Source: UBA6627 sp965248675
Lineage (GTDB): Bacteria; Chloroflexota; Dehalococcoidia; UBA2979
DNA length: 64,000 bases
Direction: 5' to 3'
NCBI GenBank assembly: GCA_965248675.1
Contig: CBDFJZ010000005.1
Location: 186,001 to 250,000 of the forward strand
Shown here: one piece after another, positions 25,715-37,497 of the stretch
Layout of the letters: the number at the start of each line of letters is the position of its first letter
How positions within the stretch are numbered: position 1 is the first letter of the stretch
Program-made: the position numbers and the translations under genes
Notes under the pieces: generated by a model
Told to the model about the DNA's origin: nothing
Seen by the model: the letters and a program-made list of their open reading frames with translations, nothing else
Database searches by the model: none

Positions 25715-26350
25715 TCACCTGCTTTCGGCGGCTGCTTCGACCGTTTCGGCGGCCGCTTCGACCGTTTCGGCGGCGGACTCCTCCACCGCATCGGCTGGAG
25801 CCTCCGCCGGGGCCTCGTCCTTCTTTGCCTCGGCCGGCTTGACCTTCTTCGAGGGGTCCAGCGTCATCGACATGAAGCGACCTTCGAGGGCGGGGCGGCG
25901 CTCGACGTCGGCCACGTCTTCGAGCTCGGCCGCGAAGCCGTCGAGCAAGTCACGCGCCACCTCGGGGTGGGTGATCTCGCGCGCCCGGAACATGACGGAA
26001 ACCTTGACCTTGTCGCCGCCGAGCAGGAGCTTGCGAGCCGTGCGTGTCTTGAAGTCGCGGTCGTGCTTGCCGATCTTCACGCGCATCCGGACTTCGCGCA
26101 ACTCGACTTGCTTCGAGCCGCGGCGCGCTTCGCGGTCACGTTTGGACTGTTCGTACTTGAACTTGCCGTAGTCCATGACGCGGACGACGGGGGGATCGGC
26201 GTTCGGCGCGATTTCGACGAGATCGAGGCCCGCTTCGTCGGCAATGCCCATCGCTTCTTCGATGGTCACGACGCCGACCTGATCGCCATCGCGAACGAGC
26301 CTGACCTGCGGGACGCGGATCTGCTCGTTCATGCGCAATTCTTTCGCGAT
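25715..26350 (-). CDS. infC: Translation initiation factor IF-3 with Ala/Glu-rich tail
   Basis: IF-3 keeps the 30S free and proofreads the start codon. The N-domain (RMNEQIRVPQVRLVRDGDQV), linker (YGKFKYEQSKRDREARRGSK) and C-domain (KVKVSVMFRAREITHPEVAR) are complete. About 45 further residues form an Ala/Glu/Pro tail ending in imperfect repeats AAETVEA, encoded by near-identical 21-base units at 25734-25754 and 25755-25775. The start is probably AUC 26350: AAGGG lies six bases upstream and (I)AKELRMNEQIR matches the family start. TTG 26338 and ATG 26332 are less well placed. A rare start is characteristic of infC and underlies IF-3 autoregulation. Confidence 0.93.
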   Translation of the reverse strand: MAKELRMNEQIRVPQVRLVRDGDQVGVVTIEEAMGIADEAGLDLVEIAPNADPPVVRVMDYGKFKYEQSKRDREARRGSKQVELREVRMRVKIGKHDRDFKTRTARKLLLGGDKVKVSVMFRAREITHPEVARDLLDGFAAELEDVADVERRPALEGRFMSMTLDPSKKVKPAEAKKDEAPAEAPADAVEESAAETVEAAAETVEAAAESR

Positions 26351-26423
26351 GATTCACCCTTTCGGTTCCTGGCTTCGCCGGCCGACGCTGGGCGCAGCAC
26401 CAGCGAGCCGCTGATGGCGTGTG

Positions 26424-26453
26424 ATTCTAGCATCGGCGAAACAGCGCCCACAA
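26424..26453 (-). promoter_or_regulatory. Probable promoter of infC-rpmI-rplT
   Basis: On the minus strand TTGTGG (26453-26448) and TAGAAT (26429-26424) are 18 bases apart. The leader to the proposed infC start would be about 67 bases and contains a CGCTGG...CCAGCG stem. Confidence 0.5.
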
Positions 26454-26496
26454 TGAGGCTCGCCGTGCTGTTGGTGATCGTTGGGTGAGCAGCCGG

Positions 26497-27021
26497 TCAG
26501 GGCGCTCCGTCTTTGGCGACGTCGTATTCGAGAACCACACCGCCTTTTTCGACGCGGTCGCCGGCGGCGAAGTGGATCGCGGTGACCGTGCCTCCGAGCG
26601 GGGCCTGGATCTCGTTCTGCATCTTCATCGCCTCGATCACGAGTACGGCCTGGCCGGCCTCGATCGGGTCGCCGACGGCGACGCGCGCCTCGATCAGGAC
26701 GCCGGCGAGGGGGGCGGTGATCTTCCCGGGCGGATCGCTGGCGCCACCGACGGCGCGGCCGCGTTTGCCGCCGCCGGCGGCCGCGATCAGGAAGGTGCGG
26801 CCCTGCACGGTGACGCGGAAGTCGCGGCCGTCGCGGGCGACGTAGGCGCGGGTCGGCTGCCCGTCGATCACCATCGAGATCATGCCGGGGACGCCGGAGA
26901 GGGTGGCGTCGGCGAGGATCGGCTCGTCGTCGCCGACGGTGACGCTGGTCAGGCCGTTCGCGTCGGCGACGACGACGGTGCGGATTTCGCCGTCTACTTC
27001 GAAGCGGTGCCGCGTCGCCAT
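26497..27021 (-). CDS. Biotin carboxyl carrier protein-like (biotinyl domain)
   Basis: A 174-residue protein whose last 80 residues are a biotinyl domain with the canonical lysine motif VIEAMKMQNEIQAPLGGTV and a glycine-rich linker in front. The N-terminal half is a small beta-rich region (MATRHRFEVDGEIRTVVVAD to VTVQGRTFLIAA) as found in the alpha subunit of propionyl/methylcrotonyl-CoA carboxylases. The ATG is 28 bases inside the end of the biotin carboxylase gene, so the two are coupled. It carries CO2 from the carboxylase subunit to a carboxyltransferase that is not encoded nearby. Confidence 0.92.
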   Translation of the reverse strand: MATRHRFEVDGEIRTVVVADANGLTSVTVGDDEPILADATLSGVPGMISMVIDGQPTRAYVARDGRDFRVTVQGRTFLIAAAGGGKRGRAVGGASDPPGKITAPLAGVLIEARVAVGDPIEAGQAVLVIEAMKMQNEIQAPLGGTVTAIHFAAGDRVEKGGVVLEYDVAKDGAP

Positions 27022-28541
27022 CCGCCGCCTCCTGACTGAACGCGGAGCCCGATCGCGTGCTCGCGCGTGGCCTGCAGCCACTTCGTGCGGCCGTTGCGCG
27101 AGGGGCCGCCGGGCGGTTCCGCACTGGCCACGCTGGCGGCGATCGCGGCGGCGACGAGGGCGGCGCGTTCGCGCGGATCGTTCTCGGGCGGCGGTGGCAT
27201 CTCGAATGACGTCTCGAGCCAGGCGGTGTGGAACGCGCCGGACTGGAAGTCCGGGTGATCGAGGAGCGCGAGATGGAACGGCGCGTTCGTCTCGATGCCG
27301 ACGACGAGCAAGTCGTTGAGCGCCCGGCGCAGCCGCTTGACGGCGAGATCGCGATCCTCGGCCCAGACGATCAGCTTGCCGAGGAGGGAGTCGTAGAAGA
27401 CGGGCACGTCGAGGCCGTCGAACAGCATCGTGTCGAAGCGGACGCCCGGTCCTGTGGGGAACTCGACGTGCTCGACGAGGCCGAGGTCGGGGGTGAAGTT
27501 GTTGTAGGCGTCCTCGCCGTTGATGCGCGCCTCGATCGCCCAGCCGTGCGGCTCCTCGAGGCCGGAGTCCGCGGGGAGCGGCTCGCCGGCGGCGACGGCG
27601 AGCTGCAGCGCCACGAGGTCGACGCCGTAGACGAGCTCGGTGACCGGGTGCTCGACCTGGAGCCGCGCGTTCATCTCGAGGAAGTAGAAGCTCCCGTCCT
27701 CGTCCATCAGGAACTCGACGGTGCCGGCGTTGCGGTAGTCGCAGCTCTTCGCGGCGGCGATCGCGGCGTCGCAGAGCTGGCTGCGGATCTCCGGGGTGAC
27801 CGCAATCGAAGGCGCTTCCTCCAGGACCTTCTGGTTGCGCCGCTGGATCGAGCATTCGCGCTCGCCGAAGGCGCGTACGTTGCCGTGCGCGTCGGCCATG
27901 ATCTGCACCTCGATGTGGCGGGCGGGCGACACGTATTTCTCGAGGAAGATCGTCGCGTCGCCGAACGAGCTGGCCGCCTCGGAGCCGGCCTGGCGCATGC
28001 CTTCCTCGAGATCCTCGGCGCGCTCGACGAGGCGGATGCCGCGGCCGCCACCACCGGAGGCGGCCTTGACCATCAGCGGGTAGCCGACGCGGTCGCCCTC
28101 GCGACTCGCGGTCTCGAGGTCGTTCGCGTCGATCTCGTTGGAGCCGGGGACCACGGGGACTCCCGCCGCCTCCATCAGGCGGCGGGCGGAAACCTTGTCG
28201 CCCATCGCTTGCATCGCCGATCCGGGCGGGCCGATGAAGACGATGCCGGCGGCGTCGCAGGCCTCGGAAAAGGCGGCGTTCTCGGAGAGGAAGCCGTAGC
28301 CGGGGTGGATCGCCTCGGCGCCGGTCTGCTTCGCGGCGTGGATGATCTTGTCGATGACGAGGTAGGACTCGAGCGCGGCGCCGGCGCCGAGGCAGACGGC
28401 GTAGTCAGCCTCGCGGACGTGGCGCGCGTTGCGATCGGGCTCGGAGTAGACGGCGACGGTCTCGATGCCGAGCTCGCGGCAGGTGCGCTGCACGCGGAGC
28501 GCGATCTCGCCTCGGTTGGCGATCAAGACGCGCTTGAACAT
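26994..28541 (-). CDS. Biotin carboxylase subunit of an acyl-CoA carboxylase
   Basis: 515 residues of ATP-grasp biotin carboxylase. FKRVLIANRGEIALRVQRTC starts the preATP-grasp domain, HPGYGFLSENAAFSEAC follows, the glycine-rich ATP loop is MVKAASGGGGRGIRLV, and the metal/bicarbonate site is FLEMNARLQVEHPVTE. A C-terminal extension of about 70 residues after the carboxylase domain ends before the carrier gene. It carboxylates biotin on the partner protein. Acetyl-, propionyl- or methylcrotonyl-CoA specificity is set by the carboxyltransferase, which is absent from the window. Two strong hairpins lie between this gene and thrS upstream. Confidence 0.93.
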   Translation of the reverse strand: MFKRVLIANRGEIALRVQRTCRELGIETVAVYSEPDRNARHVREADYAVCLGAGAALESYLVIDKIIHAAKQTGAEAIHPGYGFLSENAAFSEACDAAGIVFIGPPGSAMQAMGDKVSARRLMEAAGVPVVPGSNEIDANDLETASREGDRVGYPLMVKAASGGGGRGIRLVERAEDLEEGMRQAGSEAASSFGDATIFLEKYVSPARHIEVQIMADAHGNVRAFGERECSIQRRNQKVLEEAPSIAVTPEIRSQLCDAAIAAAKSCDYRNAGTVEFLMDEDGSFYFLEMNARLQVEHPVTELVYGVDLVALQLAVAAGEPLPADSGLEEPHGWAIEARINGEDAYNNFTPDLGLVEHVEFPTGPGVRFDTMLFDGLDVPVFYDSLLGKLIVWAEDRDLAVKRLRRALNDLLVVGIETNAPFHLALLDHPDFQSGAFHTAWLETSFEMPPPPENDPRERAALVAAAIAASVASAEPPGGPSRNGRTKWLQATREHAIGLRVQSGGGGWRRGTASK

Positions 28542-28562
28542 GCGACGCGCTCCGTCTGACGA

Positions 28563-28620
28563 CCGGTGCGTGGCGCACCGGTTCGCCGGTGCCCACCGCC
28601 CGAGCCTCAAGTGGAGGCTC
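28563..28620 (-). promoter_or_regulatory. Twin perfect hairpins between thrS and the carboxylase gene
   Basis: CCGGTGCG-TGG-CGCACCGG (28563-28581, eight pairs) and GAGCCTC-AAGTG-GAGGCTC (28602-28620, seven pairs). They could terminate thrS transcription or act in the carboxylase leader. Neither has a U-tract. Confidence 0.5.
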
Positions 28621-28664
28621 AGACTGGCATGGGCACCCGGCTCCGGCAACCCGCCGCCGGACGT

Positions 28665-30473
<1,809 letters not shown>

Positions 30474-30575
30474 CGTTCGCTCCTCCACTCCCGGGGCCGG
30501 GCCCCTGTCGGGCGTCCCGCCTCATTCGAGGGGCAGGCCTCATCCGAGGGGGCATCAGCGCGCGGAACGCACATA

Positions 30576-30853
30576 GCAAACGCGCGCGCCTCTCGTCCCG
30601 TGGGACGAGGCGCGCGCGCTCTCGTGGTTCCACCCGAATTCCCCCGGACGCACGTAGTGGCCTCGGGGCTTCGTTGGCCCGTAACGGGGGCGACCGCCGC
30701 GGGTTCGCCCGCGGGCTCGGGGGTGGTATCGCTCCACGATCGGCGGCGGGGCTTCCAGCCGGTGGCCCTGCTCTCTGGCGCCGATCGAGCGTGAGGCGAC
30801 GTGTCCCCGTCGACGCTCGTGTTCCTCGACGCTGCACGCGACCGAGGCGAACT
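30576..30853 (-). ncRNA. T-box riboswitch leader of thrS
   Basis: Reading the minus strand, an AGAGAGC and a GGCTGGAAGCCC segment resemble stem I and its distal loop. A specifier GATACCACC contains a Thr codon (ACC). The conserved antiterminator GGGTGGAACCACG lies at 30635-30623. A long terminator follows: GCGCGCGCGCCTCGTCCC pairing with GGGACGAGAGGCGCGCGC around an AC loop (30620-30581), then a short T-rich run. A -10-like TATCAT at 30865-30860 supports the 5' end. The architecture fits a transcriptional T-box; exact ends are approximate. Confidence 0.85.
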
Positions 30854-30938
30854 GGGTCGATGATACGCCTGACGCGCGGTGGCCACGCATCAGTGTGGTC
30901 CCATTCGCGGGAGAGGAGGTGGCCTCGGTGAGGCGGGG

Positions 30939-31015
30939 TGGTGGGCGGTACTGGACTCGAACCAGTGACCTCAGCGATGTCAACGCTGCGCTCTAGCCAG
31001 CTGAGCTAACCGCCC
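30939..31015 (-). tRNA. tRNA-Val (GAC anticodon)
   Basis: Cloverleaf on the minus strand: acceptor GGGCGGT with ACCGCCC, D-arm AGCTCAGCTGGCTAGAGCGC, anticodon stem CAGCG/CGCTG around TTGACAT, and a T-arm with GGTTCGAGTCC. The discriminator A is followed by an encoded CCA at 30941-30939. The anticodon GAC reads GUC/GUU valine codons. Confidence 0.97.
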
Positions 31016-31151
31016 TCGGTGAAGAACTCGCAGGCTACGGCGCGCCCCTGACGACCGTCAAAAACAGGACGTCCGCGGGCGACGGCGGCCAGGCGGTCAC
31101 CCGGCGATTCAGGAGGCCGAAGCGTAGGCGGGTATCGACATCTGGATTTCG

Positions 31152-31181
31152 TTGACACCCCGAGATCGGCGTTGCTACCGT
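31152..31181 (+). promoter_or_regulatory. Promoter upstream of tRNA-Lys
   Basis: A consensus TTGACA at 31152-31157 is followed 18 bases later by TACCGT near 31176, seven bases before the mature tRNA. The -10 match is weak. Confidence 0.4.
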
Positions 31182-31187
31182 TTCCGT

Positions 31188-31262
31188 GGGCCTCTAGCTC
31201 AATGGCAGAGCAGTTGACTCTTAATCAACCGGTTCGGGGTTCGAATCCCCGGGGGCTCACCA
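31188..31262 (+). tRNA. tRNA-Lys (CTT anticodon)
   Basis: Acceptor GGGCCTC pairs with GGGGCTC (two G-U pairs), then D-arm GCTCAATGGCAGAGC, anticodon stem TTGA/TCAA around CTCTTAA, T-arm CGGGG-TTCGAAT-CCCCG, discriminator A and encoded CCA. Anticodon CTT decodes AAG lysine. Confidence 0.96.
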
Positions 31263-31371
31263 CGATGCGTTGACGAATTCGGAGCGAAATCGCCCCGAGT
31301 GGTCGCTGGCGTTGTAGAGTGAGCCACCCGTTGAGCCCGGCAGGCTCGGCGCATGGATGCGGGCGTTGCTG

Positions 31372-31456
31372 GGGGAAGTGTCGGAACTGGCAGACGAGCG
31401 TGATTTAGGATCACGTGCCGCAAGGCGTAGGAGTTCGAGTCTCCTCTTCCCCACCA
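31372..31456 (+). tRNA. tRNA-Leu (TAG anticodon)
   Basis: A long-variable-arm tRNA. Acceptor GGGGAAG pairs with CTTCCCC; anticodon stem CGTGA/TCACG encloses TTTAGGA, giving UAG, which reads CUA leucine. The variable arm is TGCCGCAAGGCGT, the T-arm AGGAG-TTCGAGT-CTCCT, with discriminator A and encoded CCA. Confidence 0.96.
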
Positions 31457-31517
31457 GCCGACCGGGGAGCTGAGAGGGGCGAGTGGTGGTCAACGCCACG
31501 GGCAGTTGGGAGGCTCC

Positions 31518-32555
<1,038 letters not shown>

Positions 32556-32561
32556 GGCCCG

Positions 32562-33614
32562 ATGACTACCGATACCGCCGATACCGTCACGACCGGGCAG
32601 CCAGAGATCCGGCAGAGCACCGGCGACCGGCTGCTGGAGGTCGAGAACCTGAAGATGTACTTCCCGGTGACCTCCGGGCTGTTCATCCAGCGCAAGGTCG
32701 CCGACGTGCGCGCGGTGGACGGCCTGAGCTTCCACGTGGAGCGCCAGGAGACGCTGGGCCTGGTGGGAGAGTCCGGCTGTGGCAAGTCCACCACCGGGCG
32801 CGCCATCCTCCAGCTGCACCGGCCGACCGAAGGCAGCGTGAAGTTCGATGGCGAGGAGCTGACGAAGCTCAAGGGCGGCAACCTGCGGCGCTTCCGCCGC
32901 AAGATGCAGATGATCTTCCAGGATCCATTCTCGAGCCTGAACCCGCGCATGAGCGTGTCGCAGATCATCGGCGAGCCGATGGCGATTCACGGCCTCTACA
33001 AAGGGCAGGAGCGGCGCGATCGCATCGAGTTCATCATGAACGCGGTGGGCCTGAACCCGCTGTTCGCGAAGCGCTACCCGCACGAGTTCTCGGGCGGTCA
33101 GCGCCAGCGTATCGGCATCGCCCGCGCGCTCGCGGTGGAGCCCGACTTCATCGTCGCGGACGAGCCGGTATCGGCGCTGGATGTGTCGATCCAGGCGCAG
33201 ATCATCAACCTGATGGAAGACCTCCAATCCGAGTTCAACCTCACGTACCTGTTCATCGCCCACGACCTAGCGGTGGTGCGGCACATCTCCGACCGCGTGG
33301 CGGTGATGTACCTGGGCAAGATGATGGAGCTGGCGGAGTCGAACGAGCTTTACCAGGTGCCGTTGCACCCCTACACCCAGGCGCTGCTCTCGGCGGTACC
33401 GATCACTGACCCCGAGGTGGAGCGCGCGCGTGAGCGGATCGTCCTCCAGGGCGACGTGCCGTCACCACTGCGGCCACCACCCGGCTGCGTGTTCAACACC
33501 CGCTGTCCGATCGCGGAGGACGTCTGCCGGTCCGATGTGCCCGAGTGGCGCGAGATTCTGCCGAACCACTGGGTGGCCTGCCACCTGGCGGAGCCGCCGG
33601 AGAACGTCATCTAG
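32562..33614 (+). CDS. oppF: Dipeptide/oligopeptide ABC transporter ATPase, OppF-like
   Basis: 350 residues, six bases after oppD. Walker A is GLVGESGCGKSTTGRAI, the Q-loop is MIFQDPFSSLNPRMSVSQII, the signature is FSGGQRQRIGIARAL and Walker B is FIVADEPVSALDVSIQAQII. The C-terminal Cys set (CVFNTRCPIAEDVC) again fits oligopeptide-family ATPases. The N-terminal leader of about 20 residues precedes the LLEVENLKMYFPV start of the domain. A strong terminator follows at 33658. Confidence 0.93.
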   Translation: MTTDTADTVTTGQPEIRQSTGDRLLEVENLKMYFPVTSGLFIQRKVADVRAVDGLSFHVERQETLGLVGESGCGKSTTGRAILQLHRPTEGSVKFDGEELTKLKGGNLRRFRRKMQMIFQDPFSSLNPRMSVSQIIGEPMAIHGLYKGQERRDRIEFIMNAVGLNPLFAKRYPHEFSGGQRQRIGIARALAVEPDFIVADEPVSALDVSIQAQIINLMEDLQSEFNLTYLFIAHDLAVVRHISDRVAVMYLGKMMELAESNELYQVPLHPYTQALLSAVPITDPEVERARERIVLQGDVPSPLRPPPGCVFNTRCPIAEDVCRSDVPEWREILPNHWVACHLAEPPENVI

Positions 33615-33657
33615 CGAGATCGGGCGAGGGCGACCTCGTATCCGAATCCCAAGCAAG

Positions 33658-33681
33658 GAGGCGGGCCGTCAGGCCCGCCTC
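33658..33681 (+). terminator. Intrinsic terminator after oppF
   Basis: GAGGCGGGCC-GTCA-GGCCCGCCTC, ten perfect pairs, followed by TTGCGTGT. The U-tract is weak but the stem is the strongest near oppF. Confidence 0.75.
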
Positions 33682-33756
33682 TTGCGTGTCAGTCGGAACG
33701 ACGACCGATACGAGCGATCTCGCCCGCGTAGTCGCGGCGGCGGCTACGATCGACGC

Positions 33757-35574
<1,818 letters not shown>

Positions 35575-35654
35575 CCCTTCGGGTCCTCTGGGACGCTTCG
35601 CGCGTGCTGGCGGGCAGCCCGAGGCCCGGCTTCGCTCGCCGGTGGAACGTTGCG

Positions 35655-36353
35655 CTACGGTGCCGGGTCGCCGCAGTCCGTCAGCCACTTGAGCTCGCCA
35701 TCCTCGGGGACGATGTGGAGCAGCTGGACGAGGGTCTGACTGCCGACGAGGCGCGCGATCTCGACCTCGATCGCTTCCTCGAAACGGCCGGCGTCACCGT
35801 CGTTGACGAGCCAGTCCCAAGGCGCCGGCTCGAAGACCTCGCGGACGGTGACGTCGAGCGCGAGCTCGATCGTCTCGAGGTAACTGCGGCAGTTCGCCTC
35901 TCCGTAACGGGCGAAGACGGCAGGGTGCAGCCAGGCCATCAGGCTGTCGATGTCGTTCGCACCGCCGGCGTCGCCGAGGTCCGCGAGGAAGGCCTCGACT
36001 TCTTCGTCGGAGAATGTGACGGGCGTGGGCACGGGAGTCGGAGTCGGTGTGGGCTCAGGAGTAGGAGTCGCGGTTGGTACGGGAGTCGGTGTGGCGGTGG
36101 GGGCCGCCGTCGGCGTGGTCGGCGTGGCGGTCGGAGGCGGGGTGGAGGTCGTCACCACGGCCGTCGCCGGAGAGCCCTCGGTCGTGGCGATCGCCGTCGC
36201 GTCATCGGACGTTGCGGGGATCCCGTCCGCACCAGCGGGGCTCGCGTTGCTCCTGCCGTCACGTGTCAGCAACAGGCCGATACTGACGGACACGATCACC
36301 CAGCCAACGAGGATCGCGCCGAGCCCGAGGTATTGCCGCTGGTTGACGCTGAT
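35655..36353 (-). CDS. Membrane-anchored protein with Pro/Thr-rich linker
   Basis: A single-pass membrane protein. A hydrophobic helix (YLGLGAILVGWVIVSVSIGL) lies near the N-terminus, then about 90 residues of Pro/Thr/Ala repeats (TPTPVPTATPTPEPTPTPTP), then a folded C-terminal domain of about 125 residues (VTFSDEEVEAFLADLGDAGG ... LVQLLHIVPEDGELKWLTDC) that I do not recognise. The helix-linker-domain layout suits an exported domain held off the cell surface. The start is uncertain: no ATG, GTG or TTG lies near the helix, but GAGGAG is eight bases before ATC 36353. An upstream frame continues to 36533. Function unknown. Confidence 0.65.
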   Translation of the reverse strand: MSVNQRQYLGLGAILVGWVIVSVSIGLLLTRDGRSNASPAGADGIPATSDDATAIATTEGSPATAVVTTSTPPPTATPTTPTAAPTATPTPVPTATPTPEPTPTPTPVPTPVTFSDEEVEAFLADLGDAGGANDIDSLMAWLHPAVFARYGEANCRSYLETIELALDVTVREVFEPAPWDWLVNDGDAGRFEEAIEVEIARLVGSQTLVQLLHIVPEDGELKWLTDCGDPAP

Positions 36354-36405
36354 CTTCGTTGCTCCTCGGTTGGCCCGGCCGAGTGATTGGGGGCGCAGCT
36401 CGCGC

Positions 36406-36413
36406 AGTATAAG
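36406..36413. promoter_or_regulatory. Bidirectional -10-like element
   Basis: AGTATAAG reads as TATAAG forward and TATACT in reverse. It sits 53 bases before the proposed start of the minus-strand linker protein and about 100 bases before the plus-strand secreted protein. A single AT-rich core may serve both directions. Confidence 0.35.
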
Positions 36414-36510
36414 GACAGTGCGCGGCGCTCCATATCGGTCCAGGTTCTCGGAATGACGCGTGGAGTAAGCTGCGGGCGCCAGCCGGAGGACGCGGGCGGA
36501 GCAAGTTCGG

Positions 36511-37497
36511 ATGCGGTACGGACGAGCGATCATCCTCGCGGCGGCGGCGCTGCTGGAACTGGGCGTGGCGAGCCCGCTCCCCGGCGGCGAGCGTGGGCCG
36601 GTACGCGCCGATCACTACGACGGGCCGCGCGAGATGTTCGGTGAGCTGGGCTTCAGCGAGGGGCAGACAGACGTCTTCATCGTGCGGATGCAGGACGTCA
36701 CTCCGCAGAAGTACAAGTTCGCGGACAGCACAACGACGCCCAACACGATCGACACGCCGTGGACGACAGTGGCGGCGCTGGGTGCGGCCGAGGTTGAGTT
36801 CGATCAGTTGATCGGGCTGGCGAAGGAGTTTGAGTGCAACACGCTGCACGCCAGCGGCCTCCGGACGTTCTGTGTGACGAATGGGCCGCAGACGGGCGTG
36901 CGCTACACGGTGATCATCACGATGTTCGACGGTCCGTTCCCGACCGACGACACCGGCGGACTATCGGTCAACCTGTCCTGGCCGACGAACGTGGCGGGGC
37001 TGCCGGGTTGGCAGGCGCAAGGTCCATTCATCGGCGATACCTGGCAGCAGGCGGGGCGGATCCCCCCCTACGTCATCAACGAGCCGTGGGGGATGCAGGT
37101 GTCGCAGCTCGACGCGAACGGTTCGTTGATGGACGACGCGAGTTCGCAGGCGTTCGGGCTGGTCCACGGCAACACGCTCGCCATGTTTTCGCCGACGATG
37201 GAGCTGATGCAGGGCCAGCCGACCTTGGAGGACTTAAGCTACGGCTTCGCGATCCACGTGCACGATGGCTCGTTTGGAGCGTGCGACAGCTGTCGATCGA
37301 CGATCACGCCGATCCCGGCGTTCCCTCGCGAAGGCCTGATGCGGTTCGATGAGCGCGAGCTGATCATCGCCGGTTTGCCCGATCCGGAGCCCAGCGGTTC
37401 GACCTCAAACGACACGACCGGCGGCGGTTCCGCTCCGTCGCCCGCGGCCGGTGCCGGTTCGACGACGGGGTCCGACACCACCGGCGGCGGGTCCTAG
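36511..37497 (+). CDS. Secreted hypothetical protein, N-terminal part of a probable split gene
   Basis: 328 residues. A signal peptide (AIILAAAALLELGVAS) is followed by an unrecognised exported domain with two Cys pairs (residues about 110-121 and CDSCRS) and aromatic-rich segments (VNLSWPTNVAGLPGWQAQGP). It ends in a Gly/Ser/Thr linker (SGSTSNDTTGGGSAP). The linker is cut by TAG at 37495, yet the same linker composition continues without a break in another frame (SGSTSGGSSGGTTGGSS). I infer that this and the next entry were one protein. Function unknown; not similar to any enzyme family I know. Confidence 0.65.
   Translation: MRYGRAIILAAAALLELGVASPLPGGERGPVRADHYDGPREMFGELGFSEGQTDVFIVRMQDVTPQKYKFADSTTTPNTIDTPWTTVAALGAAEVEFDQLIGLAKEFECNTLHASGLRTFCVTNGPQTGVRYTVIITMFDGPFPTDDTGGLSVNLSWPTNVAGLPGWQAQGPFIGDTWQQAGRIPPYVINEPWGMQVSQLDANGSLMDDASSQAFGLVHGNTLAMFSPTMELMQGQPTLEDLSYGFAIHVHDGSFGACDSCRSTITPIPAFPREGLMRFDERELIIAGLPDPEPSGSTSNDTTGGGSAPSPAAGAGSTTGSDTTGGGS

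Noticed and set aside
25715..25791. A CRISPR-like array from the 21-base repeats near 25.74 kb
   Set aside because: Only two or three units with no spacers, inside the infC coding region; a simple repeat of the protein tail.
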